Below are positions 8,898-16,436 of a stretch of DNA of 23,017 bases, in pieces; positions within the stretch are counted from its first letter, which is position 1, and every line of letters starts with the position of its first letter. The notes beneath the pieces are model-generated. The model worked only from the letters and a program-made list of their open reading frames with translations. It made no database searches and was not told the origin of the DNA. The position numbers and the translations under genes are program-made. The stretch is from positions 1-23,017 of IMG/VR virus record IMGVR_UViG_3300027896_000239, one strand, 5' to 3'. Origin of the DNA: a virus.

Positions 8898-9485
8898 ATG
8901 GGATTTATCGATTCAACTTCGGCGAGTGTTGAAGCAGTCTTGACAAGAAGAGGTAAAGAACTACTTGCTAGAAATGACGGTTCTTTTAAAATTGCTAAAT
9001 TTGCTTTTGGTGACGATGAAGTAAATTATCAATTGTATAATATAAGTACAGACAATGATTCTGGTATTTTAAATTTACCTATATTAGAACCTAGTTCAAA
9101 TGAAAACGCTGCTTTAAGATATAGATTAATAACTTTACCAAAAGGAGCAGTTTCTATTGCTACATTGCAAGTTTTACCGAATTATGTGCAATTAGCAGGA
9201 ACAAATTCTAATGATGGTTTAACAAGAGCTGTAATAATTGTACAAACAATTGGTGGTGTTGACAATACTTATACTGTTATATCTAGAGATCCTACAATGG
9301 TAAGTGCAAATGTCACAAGTCAAGGTGCTATATTACCTGGTCAAGCAACTGATATCGGGTCACAAGGAATTGTGTTAGTTGAATCTGCTGGTAGAAAGAG
9401 TGGTCAAACAATTGTTGATATAATAGGTAATGACACTGGTGCTGCTGCAACTGTTGTGGTGTCTATATTTGCTGAATCAAAATAA
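8898..9485 (+). CDS. Structural protein, FIDS/LTRRG paralogue 1
   Basis: This 195-residue protein has an N-terminal signature shared with the next gene: M-x-FIDS-x-S, then A-x-LTRRG-x-ELLA, then a FAFGDDE-x-NY block (about residues 35-44). The signature resembles unnamed virion proteins I associate with the tail-fibre regions of marine and environmental myophages; that is memory of a pattern, not a search. The C-terminal part is a beta-rich domain ending GNDTGAAATVVVSIF. No catalytic motif is seen. The FAFGDDE block might bind metal or join to a neighbour. The position just before the fibres suggests an adaptor or fibre-attachment component. AGGAG precedes the ATG at good spacing. The exact role is unknown. 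Confidence 0.75.
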   Translation: MGFIDSTSASVEAVLTRRGKELLARNDGSFKIAKFAFGDDEVNYQLYNISTDNDSGILNLPILEPSSNENAALRYRLITLPKGAVSIATLQVLPNYVQLAGTNSNDGLTRAVIIVQTIGGVDNTYTVISRDPTMVSANVTSQGAILPGQATDIGSQGIVLVESAGRKSGQTIVDIIGNDTGAAATVVVSIFAESK

Positions 9486-9503
9486 TAATATTGGAGTAAT
9501 AAT

Positions 9504-10130
9504 ATGTCATTTATCGATTCTAGTTCAAGCGTCATACAAGCGACATTAACAAGACGTGGTAGAGAATTGTTAGCAACAGATAGTTCTAAATTTAGTATAA
9601 CTCAATTTGCTTTTGGTGACGATGAAATGAATTACACTTTTTTTGACGGATCTAGTCCTGATGCTGACAATTCTGCAATGTTAGCGCTTCCTGTTATAGA
9701 GCCTGCTTCAGAAAATTTAAGTCCATTAAGATGGGGAGTTGTTACATATAAAGCCGGTAATCTTAGTGTTGCTGACATAGAAGTTCCTAAAAAACCAGAT
9801 GGAACTGATAGAAAATTAACTTTTATCACAGGTGTTCAAAATTTACTTACTGTTAGAACATTAAGAGCTTATGATAATTTATATTATGTAACATCAAATG
9901 ATCCAAATGTAGTTGCTCCTATTAGAGATCAATTTACTTCTATACAAGATACCACTAAATTTGATTTACCACAAAGTCAATCTAAGGGAGAGTTATTGTT
10001 TAATGTTCCTGGCCATGCTGGTGATACAACGACTATAACAGTAAAAGGTAATAATTCTGGAATTATAAAAGTTCTTAAAGTACAACTTTATGACACTATA
10101 GAAGAAGCTCATGCAGATGCTTTTAATTAA
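9504..10130 (+). CDS. Structural protein, FIDS/LTRRG paralogue 2
   Basis: This 208-residue protein is clearly related to its upstream neighbour. About 27 of the first 45 residues agree, including FIDS, LTRRG, ELLA and FAFGDDE. The middle has diverged, and the C-terminal domain keeps the same strand layout (GELLFNVPGHAGDTTTITVKG, then GNNSG). The pair looks like a tandem duplication, each copy with its own GGAG-type Shine-Dalgarno. The C-terminus is longer and acidic (EEAHADAFN). The two may form a hetero-oligomeric collar or attach two kinds of fibre to the baseplate, but that is inference from duplication and position. No known enzyme domain is visible. Confidence 0.75.
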   Translation: MSFIDSSSSVIQATLTRRGRELLATDSSKFSITQFAFGDDEMNYTFFDGSSPDADNSAMLALPVIEPASENLSPLRWGVVTYKAGNLSVADIEVPKKPDGTDRKLTFITGVQNLLTVRTLRAYDNLYYVTSNDPNVVAPIRDQFTSIQDTTKFDLPQSQSKGELLFNVPGHAGDTTTITVKGNNSGIIKVLKVQLYDTIEEAHADAFN

Positions 10131-10175
10131 AAATCTTATATTTAGAGATATTAGTAAATAAAATGGAGTATTAAA

Positions 10176-11048
10176 ATGAATTTAAATGCACTTGATTCAT
10201 CAAATGATGTTGTAAATACATATTTAGATGTACCTAATGTATTAACTACTCTAAGCACTACTGCTGGAGCTGCAGCTAGTGGAGTTTGGTTGATGGTTTT
10301 GAACTCTACTAGTGCAGGGCTTCTTCCAAGAGTTGATTGCAAAGGACTTCTTTCTAATATTGGTATTAGTGCTGCATTTAGAATGTTAGCTAATTATTTT
10401 TATGGAACTGGAACATATATAATTGATGCTAATAATGGTGTAACACAAAATACTACAATTAAAGCCATTCAATTCTCAAGACCATATATGAATGAAGGTT
10501 TGTATAAAGGAACTATTACAGCAGTTATAAATGCAGAAGCTGCAGGAGCATTAACATCTATTGATGTTCCTGATCAAAATTCTGAAGGTTCTGCATTTGG
10601 TTTAACTGGTGCTATGGTTGATATGTGGAATCCTACAAGTAGATGGGGAACTGTATTCTATGATTATGGTGTGATAGTATTTAGTAATAGTCAAGGAACA
10701 ACTGGCGCAATATTTTCTGCAGGTGGTGCTAGTGGATTTAATTGGGGTGCTACTGCTATAAATGGTATTTATCTTTCTAGTTTAGCTTATAAAACAAGAA
10801 ATATATTAAAACGTTCAATATATTTTTGTAGAGCAAAAAATAAAGAGTTTAATTATACATTTAATCCAACAGCTAGACAATCTAATGGGACTGTATTACA
10901 ATCTTTATCTGCTAATCCTACAACTTATATAACAACTATTGGCCTATATAATGATGCAGATGAATTAATAGCTTTAGCAAAAGTTAGTCCAGCTAAAAAG
11001 AAGAGTTTTAATTCAGAAGCAGTATTTAGAGTACAACTTGACTTTTAA
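10176..11048 (+). CDS. Short tail-fibre scaffold protein with YITT-GLYN C-terminal module
   Basis: This 290-residue protein carries at its end (about 247-290) the module TTYITTIGLYN, a D-EL-x-AL-AK strand and a final V-x-LDF strand. The same module closes the genes at 12384 and 13700. Before it is FYDYGVIVFSN (about 165-175), the counterpart of FYDLGIVILDN in the gene at 12384 and YYDLGIVAIHG in that at 13700. An upstream AIQFSRPYMNEGLYKGTITAVIN segment resembles VISIKKEKYGDFIRANTLSAI in the gene at 13700. No LamG or other large insertion lies between the two parts, so this looks like the bare scaffold. It probably connects to the baseplate or forms a short fibre. A GGAG Shine-Dalgarno is present. 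Confidence 0.7.
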   Translation: MNLNALDSSNDVVNTYLDVPNVLTTLSTTAGAAASGVWLMVLNSTSAGLLPRVDCKGLLSNIGISAAFRMLANYFYGTGTYIIDANNGVTQNTTIKAIQFSRPYMNEGLYKGTITAVINAEAAGALTSIDVPDQNSEGSAFGLTGAMVDMWNPTSRWGTVFYDYGVIVFSNSQGTTGAIFSAGGASGFNWGATAINGIYLSSLAYKTRNILKRSIYFCRAKNKEFNYTFNPTARQSNGTVLQSLSANPTTYITTIGLYNDADELIALAKVSPAKKKSFNSEAVFRVQLDF

Positions 11049-11059
11049 TAAGGCGAATA

Positions 11060-12382
11060 ATGGCAGGCGGTAATCAAGAAGATAAACAGCAAACAAGAGA
11101 TACAGGTAAAACATCTATCTCACAAGATTTAGCTATTGTTGGAAATGTATCAATAAACAATCCAATAGAATATAAAATCTTATCGTCAACTAGTGAACAA
11201 TATTCTGAAGTTGGACAAATTAATAAAGTTTATATTAATGATACTAATGTATTAACATCATTAGTTGCTTTTATTAGAGGTGTTCAAAAAGATTTTGCAA
11301 CTGGAAGTTATCCAGCAAATGCTTTGTTTTATTATTCTGGTGATTTTCGTCCTGTTGCTACTGGTTCTGCGACTGCATTATATGAGTTACTTAGAGGTTA
11401 TTTGTATAGAAATGATGATGATATGACAGTACATACTATAACTTCTGTAATTCAAAGTAAAACATCTACATCTGCATTAACAGGATTTAGAATGTTAATG
11501 TTTGATAAAAGTATAAAAGCTGATATGATAAAACCAAATAGTTTTAGATTATCAATAGCTCCTTATTCAACAACAGTTCCAAAACCAACGGCATTATTTT
11601 TATCTAATTCTGCTATTATAGATAATGTTACAACTGGATCTTATGCTCAAATAGCTGGTATTAATAGCTTGCTTGGTAGTTTATCTACTGGCGTTGTTGG
11701 ATCAGTTTTAACTGGTTTTACTGTTAGGATGAAAATTCGACCACGTCCGAGTGGTTCTAATATTCAAACATTATTTCATAGAAGAGTAGCTGATTATGCA
11801 ATGTCTGCACAAGACTGGGTAGCATGGTTAAAAAGCTTTTTTGGAGGCTCTCCTGATCCGCATGGAACTGATAATAGTATTGCATTATGGAAATATGGAA
11901 ATTTAAATAATTTTAATACATGGTTTGCTGTACAATCAGTAAATTTTGGTACATTTGATTATTCTCAGTATTTGCTTCCTGGAGTATCTGGTGGTGGATC
12001 TGCTTATCTTAATTCATTTAGTGCAATTTTTTATATGTATAATATAGGCGGTGCTCAAATATTTTGGGCAGCTAGTGCGAATACTAATACTTTTGGTGTA
12101 GATGTTGATCCTTCTCATATGTATAATTCTGTTACTTATACATGGTTATCTTTATGTTCTAGTATGACATCTACAACTTTGAAATCTACTGTTGCTTACC
12201 CATTTAATGTTTCTGGCCCTGTAACTGCATATCTTAATCAAAATATATTTAGATATACTGCAGCTTCTGGAGCTTCTCCAAGTTATTTAGGTGCAAATGT
12301 TGTTATATATAATCAACCTAATAGTTTGCAAAAAGCTAGGGATCTTCCAGCATCTATACCTTTTTATATATTAGCGCAATAA
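11060..12382 (+). CDS. Tail-fibre protein, N-terminal-half type (anchor plus LamG-like start)
   Basis: This 440-residue protein begins polar and disordered (MAGGNQEDKQQTRDTG). It then has an anchor-like region containing FRMLMFDKSIKADMIKPNSFRLS (about 148-170), the counterpart of segments in the genes at 10176 and 13700. From about residue 215 it is beta-rich and looks like the first strands of a LamG/concanavalin sandwich: LTGFTVRMKIRPRPSG, then TLFHRR, then IALWKYGNLNNFNTWFAVQS. It ends at IPFYILAQ without the YITT-GLYN closing module. The next gene starts one base later and supplies a LamG-like second half plus that module, so the two may be one fibre made as two chains. Function in receptor binding is inferred. 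A weak AAGGCG precedes the ATG. Confidence 0.7.
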   Translation: MAGGNQEDKQQTRDTGKTSISQDLAIVGNVSINNPIEYKILSSTSEQYSEVGQINKVYINDTNVLTSLVAFIRGVQKDFATGSYPANALFYYSGDFRPVATGSATALYELLRGYLYRNDDDMTVHTITSVIQSKTSTSALTGFRMLMFDKSIKADMIKPNSFRLSIAPYSTTVPKPTALFLSNSAIIDNVTTGSYAQIAGINSLLGSLSTGVVGSVLTGFTVRMKIRPRPSGSNIQTLFHRRVADYAMSAQDWVAWLKSFFGGSPDPHGTDNSIALWKYGNLNNFNTWFAVQSVNFGTFDYSQYLLPGVSGGGSAYLNSFSAIFYMYNIGGAQIFWAASANTNTFGVDVDPSHMYNSVTYTWLSLCSSMTSTTLKSTVAYPFNVSGPVTAYLNQNIFRYTAASGASPSYLGANVVIYNQPNSLQKARDLPASIPFYILAQ

Positions 12383-12383
12383 C

Positions 12384-13700
12384 ATGATAACACAAGATCA
12401 ATTATACGCAAGAAGAGATAATCCAGATACATATCAACCTTGGGATGGTGTGTTAGCTGGATTTGATAAAACTGCTAAAAGAATATTTTTTGTATTACAA
12501 GATGCTAGAGAAACTGAGACTCCGTGGATTAATTCTGCTTCTTCTTGGACTGATATAGCCTTTGATTATGTTGATTTATTTGATAGTAAATATCATAATG
12601 TTATGTTTGCTTGGTGTATGAGTTCTGTTTTAACATCACCAATAAATGGAACTTATCAAGATGTAATTAGAAAAGGATTAATTGGTGTTGATAATTTTAT
12701 ATTTTATCCAATGGATGACGGATATTCATCAATATCTGGTAAGTCTACTCCTTTTACTTTTGCTTTTGATAATGCTGGTAATCCCACTAATTGGTCATTT
12801 GGTGGTTATTATCCAGATAGAGATTCTGCAACTTCAAAATCTACAAATCCAAAAGCAATTAAATGTTTTAATGGAGAAATAGAAAGTATTACAATTTGGG
12901 ACACAGTTTTAACTGCTGATGCTGTTTTAAATAGCAATTCTTTAGTTCAAAGTGATGTTAATGGGACTTGGGGTGCTGCTGCAAGAGGTGATCATCCTTT
13001 AACTAGTAGTAGTTTAGCAAATTATAAAAGTAATTGTGTTGCTCATTTTCAAATGAGAGAAGGAACTTTAACAAATAGACTAATAGTAGATCAAGCAGGA
13101 ACTACAGTGTCTGGTAATCAAACTGCTCCTACAACTGGGCATACATTATACTTTATTGGTGGTAATTCTAATTTATTTGGTTTATGGGATTATATTATAT
13201 ATGATGTTGCTCAAGGTAATCCAACTATAAGTTTTTCAAATGGATATTTACAATTTGTTGATGAAGCTGGATTAATAAGAAATATAGGAACTATTTTTTA
13301 TGATTTAGGAATTGTTATATTAGATAATGAATACGTTAATTCTATTACCAATACTGCTTCTGGTTTACCCTTTTTACAAACTATATCAACTTCTGGAATG
13401 GGTTTTGCTAATTTAACTGGTTTTAATATTCATTACGTTAATTATGATAGTGTAAATACATTTCAAAGATTAATTATGACTACAAAAGCAGAGGGTGATG
13501 AATTTAACATAACGCAAAATCAAACAGGTATTATAAAACAAACTGGTGAGCAATTATTAACTACTAATCCTGGAACTTATATCACAACTGTTGGTTTATA
13601 TAATGCCGCAAATGAATTACTTGCAGTTGCAAAATTAGATAGACCTATTAGAAAAGATGAAGATCATACAGTAACAATAAATATTAATATAGACTTTTAA
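12384..13700 (+). CDS. Tail-fibre protein, C-terminal-half type (LamG-like end plus YITT-GLYN module)
   Basis: This 438-residue protein lacks the anchor segment seen in neighbouring fibres. It shows late LamG-type strands: WTDIAFDYVDLFDSKYHNVMFAW with a following ING turn (about residues 53-91), and IKCFNGEIESITIWDTVLTADAV (about 160-182). A linker follows, then FYDLGIVILDN (about 304-314), and the closing module TYITTVGLYN-x-x-x-ELLAVAKL to a final IDF. Its start lies one base after the stop of the previous gene, in another frame, with no Shine-Dalgarno, so it is probably made by termination-reinitiation. The stop overlaps the next start (TAATG). Likely it folds with the 11060 product, which would provide the anchor. 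A hydrophobic overlapping frame near 12682 is a shadow. Confidence 0.7.
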   Translation: MITQDQLYARRDNPDTYQPWDGVLAGFDKTAKRIFFVLQDARETETPWINSASSWTDIAFDYVDLFDSKYHNVMFAWCMSSVLTSPINGTYQDVIRKGLIGVDNFIFYPMDDGYSSISGKSTPFTFAFDNAGNPTNWSFGGYYPDRDSATSKSTNPKAIKCFNGEIESITIWDTVLTADAVLNSNSLVQSDVNGTWGAAARGDHPLTSSSLANYKSNCVAHFQMREGTLTNRLIVDQAGTTVSGNQTAPTTGHTLYFIGGNSNLFGLWDYIIYDVAQGNPTISFSNGYLQFVDEAGLIRNIGTIFYDLGIVILDNEYVNSITNTASGLPFLQTISTSGMGFANLTGFNIHYVNYDSVNTFQRLIMTTKAEGDEFNITQNQTGIIKQTGEQLLTTNPGTYITTVGLYNAANELLAVAKLDRPIRKDEDHTVTININIDF

Positions 13701-15781
13701 TGGCAGACGCATCATACATAGCTCCTTATATAGGTTCACAAGATTTAGAACCTTATCATAGTAGACCAAAGAATAGATATCTTAATTCAACAGTTGCATT
13801 AAAACGTCTTGATGCTATAACTGACATTCATTTTGATAGAGCAACTGTAAATTATATAGGAAAATTAGTAGCTCCAGAGCCAACGTTATCATCTTGGACA
13901 GTTCATACAACTAGTTCTAATTCTGCTTATGCTTTTGCAATAGGACAGATAATGTTAACAAGAGATATATTACCAAAATTACCTATTACACCTACTAGTT
14001 CTTTGACAGCATTTAATCTTATTTTTAGAAATTCTACTACAGCTTTAGATATAACAAATGATCCATTGTTAGGCTTAGGAAAAATTGGTGTTATATCTAT
14101 AAAGAAAGAGAAATATGGAGATTTTATAAGAGCCAACACTCTTTCTGCTATTACTAAAAATCAACAATATATTAAAGATGCAGGATCTGCTTCTAAATTA
14201 CATGGGATAATGGTTCAAGAAGGACCTGGTTTTGTTTCTTTAACTGGTTCTTCTTATTTTGCTGCTATTGATGCTTGGACAGGATATAGTAGTGGAATAA
14301 TGTTTCCAGATGGTCTTAATTGGGCTTGGAATTCTTATCTTGCTGGTGGAGATACTAGTGGTTGGATATCTTATGGAAATCCTTCTTTTTATTTAACTTA
14401 TATTCCTTTAAGATGGTGGGGTGTTTTAGTTGGAAATGGTGGTACTTATTCTGGTGTTGGCGTTACTGGAACTTTGACATCTAATAAACTATTTTGTGTT
14501 GCATCATATGGAAATACATCTGGTGCAGCTAATGATATTGTTTTAGTTGCTCAAACTGCTTCTACTTCTATTACTGCTAATACTGATGGAGGTGGTGGCG
14601 GTATTAGAACTCTTGTTGCTAATTTTACAACTCCAACAACAGGAACTGTAACTGCATTTTTTATGTGTAGAAGTGGAGCTAGTACATCACGTTTAGATAT
14701 GTTAGAGATAAGAGAACAAACAGATTGGACATTTCAATTATGGCAAAAATCTAGTCCTACTCAAACTGATGGATCAACTATAGCTAGTAAGGCTCTTCAT
14801 TATATTAATGGAATTGGTTGGAGTATGGGAAGAGTTGCCGGAACACCTAGACTTGTTATGACTTTTTGGGATGATCAACAAAACTACGATCAATTAGCAT
14901 CTCCTGTTGGAGTTAATATAAACACGGGTAAATGGCAATTATTAACATTTTCATTTAGTAGAAGTGCTGGTGCTAAATTATATATTGACACTACATTAGT
15001 AGACCAAAGAAATCCTTGGACACTTGCTTCTATGATTAATTCTCATCAATTTAATATTGGTGTGAATATGGATCAAGCTGGTTTTTATAATGGTAATATA
15101 GGTGAGATGTTATGGATTAAAGAATATGCAGTTTCTCAACAAGACATTATAAACACGTATACATATGGAATGCCAACTGGTTATCATAATGCAGTAACTG
15201 TTGCTCATTATTATTGGATGGGTAATAGTGATTCTACTAATTATATGACAAATGTAGGATATAGTGACGCTCCTACTTTAGTACATTATGGATTAGGTCG
15301 TTTTCCATCTCAATTAAATGCTCTTTCTGCTGGATATATTTATTATGATTTAGGAATTGTTGCTATTCATGGTCCTTCTACTGCTTTAATTGATGCTATA
15401 TCTTCTGTTAGTTCTGTTAATTATCAATCATCTATAAAGATGACAACATTAGCAGCTTTTTGTAGTGCTCAAACAAGAGAATTAAATTATTCTACAAATG
15501 ATACTGCTTTTTATATTCCATCAATTACAGCAGATCCAACTTTTGAATCTACTACAGCATTAGATGATTTCGTATCAAGTGGATTTCAATGGGGTCAATG
15601 GCCAGCAACTGCTGATCATTCGAAATATTATCTTAGAGAAACACAAAATCGTACACCTTATATTACAACTGTTGGTCTTTATAATGAAGAAAATGAATTA
15701 TTATTAATCGGAAAATTAGCTCAGCCTATACGAAAACCAAAAAATATTCCAATAACTATAAAAGTTCAATTTGACTTATAA
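13700..15781 (+). CDS. Long tail-fibre/adhesin with carbohydrate-binding-like and LamG domains
   Basis: At 693 residues this is the full-length version of the fibre design. Residues 1-165 form an anchor region ending GVISIKKEKYGDFIRANTLSAI. Residues about 180-345 look like a carbohydrate-binding jelly roll: AIDAWTGYSSGIMFPDG, many Gly/Ser/Thr strands, then SRLDMLEIREQ. Residues about 345-490 are LamG-like, with WQLLTFSFSRSAGAKLYIDT from W412 and GFYNGNIGEMLWIKEYAVS near 461. The closing part holds YYDLGIVAIHG and the YITTVGLYN module from Y654 to the final FDL. LamG and CBM-like folds bind sugars, so this is the best candidate for the host receptor-binding protein. No Shine-Dalgarno is seen; translation is likely coupled to the previous gene. 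Confidence 0.75.
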   Translation: MADASYIAPYIGSQDLEPYHSRPKNRYLNSTVALKRLDAITDIHFDRATVNYIGKLVAPEPTLSSWTVHTTSSNSAYAFAIGQIMLTRDILPKLPITPTSSLTAFNLIFRNSTTALDITNDPLLGLGKIGVISIKKEKYGDFIRANTLSAITKNQQYIKDAGSASKLHGIMVQEGPGFVSLTGSSYFAAIDAWTGYSSGIMFPDGLNWAWNSYLAGGDTSGWISYGNPSFYLTYIPLRWWGVLVGNGGTYSGVGVTGTLTSNKLFCVASYGNTSGAANDIVLVAQTASTSITANTDGGGGGIRTLVANFTTPTTGTVTAFFMCRSGASTSRLDMLEIREQTDWTFQLWQKSSPTQTDGSTIASKALHYINGIGWSMGRVAGTPRLVMTFWDDQQNYDQLASPVGVNINTGKWQLLTFSFSRSAGAKLYIDTTLVDQRNPWTLASMINSHQFNIGVNMDQAGFYNGNIGEMLWIKEYAVSQQDIINTYTYGMPTGYHNAVTVAHYYWMGNSDSTNYMTNVGYSDAPTLVHYGLGRFPSQLNALSAGYIYYDLGIVAIHGPSTALIDAISSVSSVNYQSSIKMTTLAAFCSAQTRELNYSTNDTAFYIPSITADPTFESTTALDDFVSSGFQWGQWPATADHSKYYLRETQNRTPYITTVGLYNEENELLLIGKLAQPIRKPKNIPITIKVQFDL

Positions 15782-16193
15782 TCTTAGAAAAATATTAAAA
15801 GAGATATATAAAAAAATTCAAAATGCTTCAGAAGCTGGTAAGCGTACTTTGATAGCATATGATGGTAGGTTGTATGATATGAATGTTTCTTATTTAAAAA
15901 ATGACATAGAAACACATCTTGGTGTAATAAGAGCAGAATATCCTAACACTTATAAAAGAATAGAAGATGATAGTCCGCATGAAACAATGCAAAAAGCATT
16001 AAAATTAGGATTTATTAGAGCTAATTTTTGGGGTCAACATGAAGCACAATTAGAATTTGATTTTTTGACCGAAAAAGCTAAGATGACTTTATATAAATTA
16101 TTAAAAGAAAAAAATATTCATCAAATAGTTTTAGATGAAAAAGGTAGAAGTTATTCTATGTATATAGACGATTTTATAGAAAAATATTTATAA
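15771..16193 (+). CDS. Unknown protein of 140 residues after the fibre block (TTG start uncertain)
   Basis: I do not recognise a family. The longest reading starts at a TTG that overlaps the end of the fibre gene by 11 bases and has no Shine-Dalgarno. The first ATG is near residue 37 (MNVSYLKND), but the preceding residues look protein-like (LRKILKEIYKKIQ, RTLIAYDGRLYD), so a non-ATG start is plausible. The middle has a helix-turn pattern, SPHETMQKALKLGFIRANFWGQ, followed by EFDFLTEKAKMTLYKLL, which reads as a small alpha/beta fold. A lysine-rich C-terminus ends the protein. It lies before the promoter-like element, so it is probably the last gene of the structural transcript. It could be a late regulatory or morphogenesis protein; this is unsupported. 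Confidence 0.6.
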   Translation: MTYNLRKILKEIYKKIQNASEAGKRTLIAYDGRLYDMNVSYLKNDIETHLGVIRAEYPNTYKRIEDDSPHETMQKALKLGFIRANFWGQHEAQLEFDFLTEKAKMTLYKLLKEKNIHQIVLDEKGRSYSMYIDDFIEKYL

Positions 16194-16198
16194 ACTAG

Positions 16199-16227
16199 TT
16201 TACTTTTTACAATATTTATATTATATT
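16199..16227 (+). promoter_or_regulatory. Promoter-like element A before the polymerase region
   Basis: TTTACT (16199-16204) and TATATT (16222-16227) are separated by 17 bases, fitting a sigma-70-type -35/-10 pair. The same two hexamers at the same spacing, with TAG before and TTA after partly shared, occur at 20942-20970. The element begins 5 bases after the stop of the 140-residue gene and would start transcription near 16234, giving a leader of about 200 bases to the polymerase gene. TAnnTTT-type promoters of Bacteroidota would also partly fit, but Shine-Dalgarno use in this genome argues against that host group. Confidence 0.5.
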
Positions 16228-16298
16228 TAAATACAACATAAACGAGAGGTTTTAGACACATCAATGTTCACTTAATAAATAAAACAATTATTTTTAAA

Positions 16299-16400
16299 AT
16301 GGCTGAAGAAGCAAAACTTGCTATCGAAAGTAGCTTGGATCGTGTAATTTACTTTTGTACAAAAATAAAATTCTACAAAAGTAAAGATTTAGTCTTATAA
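16299..16400 (+). CDS. Possible 33-residue upstream ORF in frame with the polymerase
   Basis: An ATG at 16299 opens a 33-codon frame beginning MAEEAKLAIESSLDRV and ending KSKDLVL at a TAA (16398-16400). It is in the same frame as the polymerase gene, with only 12 sense codons between this stop and the polymerase ATG. The first 17 codons use CTT, ATC, AGC, TTG and CGT, unlike the TTA/AGA-heavy genes around it. There is no Shine-Dalgarno. It overlaps the structured segment entirely, so the base pairing may explain the unusual composition. It could be a leader peptide, a remnant of a longer N-terminus, or chance. I favour the RNA reading. Confidence 0.2.
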   Translation: MAEEAKLAIESSLDRVIYFCTKIKFYKSKDLVL

Positions 16401-16426
16401 GGGCTTCTTCTTGTTCTTCGAACAAA
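16299..16426 (+). ncRNA. Candidate structured leader RNA upstream of the polymerase gene
   Basis: This segment folds into a closed structure on paper. An outer 8-bp stem pairs GAAGAAGC (16305-16312) with GCTTCTTC (16403-16410). Inside are a small hairpin GCUAU-CGAAA-GUAGC (16320-16334) and a perfect 12-bp hairpin, TTTACTTTTGTA (16348-16359) with TACAAAAGTAAA (16374-16385) around a 14-base loop. A 6-bp hairpin TTGTTC-TTC-GAACAA (16411-16425) follows, 11 bases before the polymerase ATG. There is no U-run, so it is not a plain terminator. It could be a free phage small RNA or a cis element controlling polymerase translation, which lacks a Shine-Dalgarno. I match it to no known RNA family. Confidence 0.4.
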
Positions 16427-16436
16427 AATTACTATA

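Noticed and set aside
12682-12882. Leucine-rich 66-residue ORF that looks like a membrane protein
   Set aside because: It lies wholly inside the 12384 fibre gene in another frame; the leucine run comes from T-rich fibre codons and there is no start signal.
1-15781. Tailocin or extracellular contractile injection system instead of a phage
   Set aside because: The baseplate genes alone would fit, but a DNA polymerase and phage-type small genes follow on the same strand with tight spacing, which favours a complete phage.
16240-16262. CRISPR repeat or tracrRNA-like piece suggested by GTTTTAGA
   Set aside because: The motif occurs once in this gap with no spaced repeats or Cas genes.
16261-16275. 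Tiny ORF (ATG TTC ACT TAA) after GAGAGG
   Set aside because: Three codons are too few to support a peptide, and the spacing to the purine run is too long for a normal start.
16348-16385. Rho-independent terminator at the 12-bp hairpin
   Set aside because: The stem is AT-rich and followed by GATTTAG, not a U-run.
16400-16436. tRNA or tmRNA suggested by TTCGAAC
   Set aside because: No cloverleaf, acceptor stem or CCA-side pairing can be built around it.
16194-16436. Group I intron or intein splitting the polymerase N-terminus
   Set aside because: The gap is too short, no exonuclease exon precedes it, and no splice-site or intein motifs are visible.
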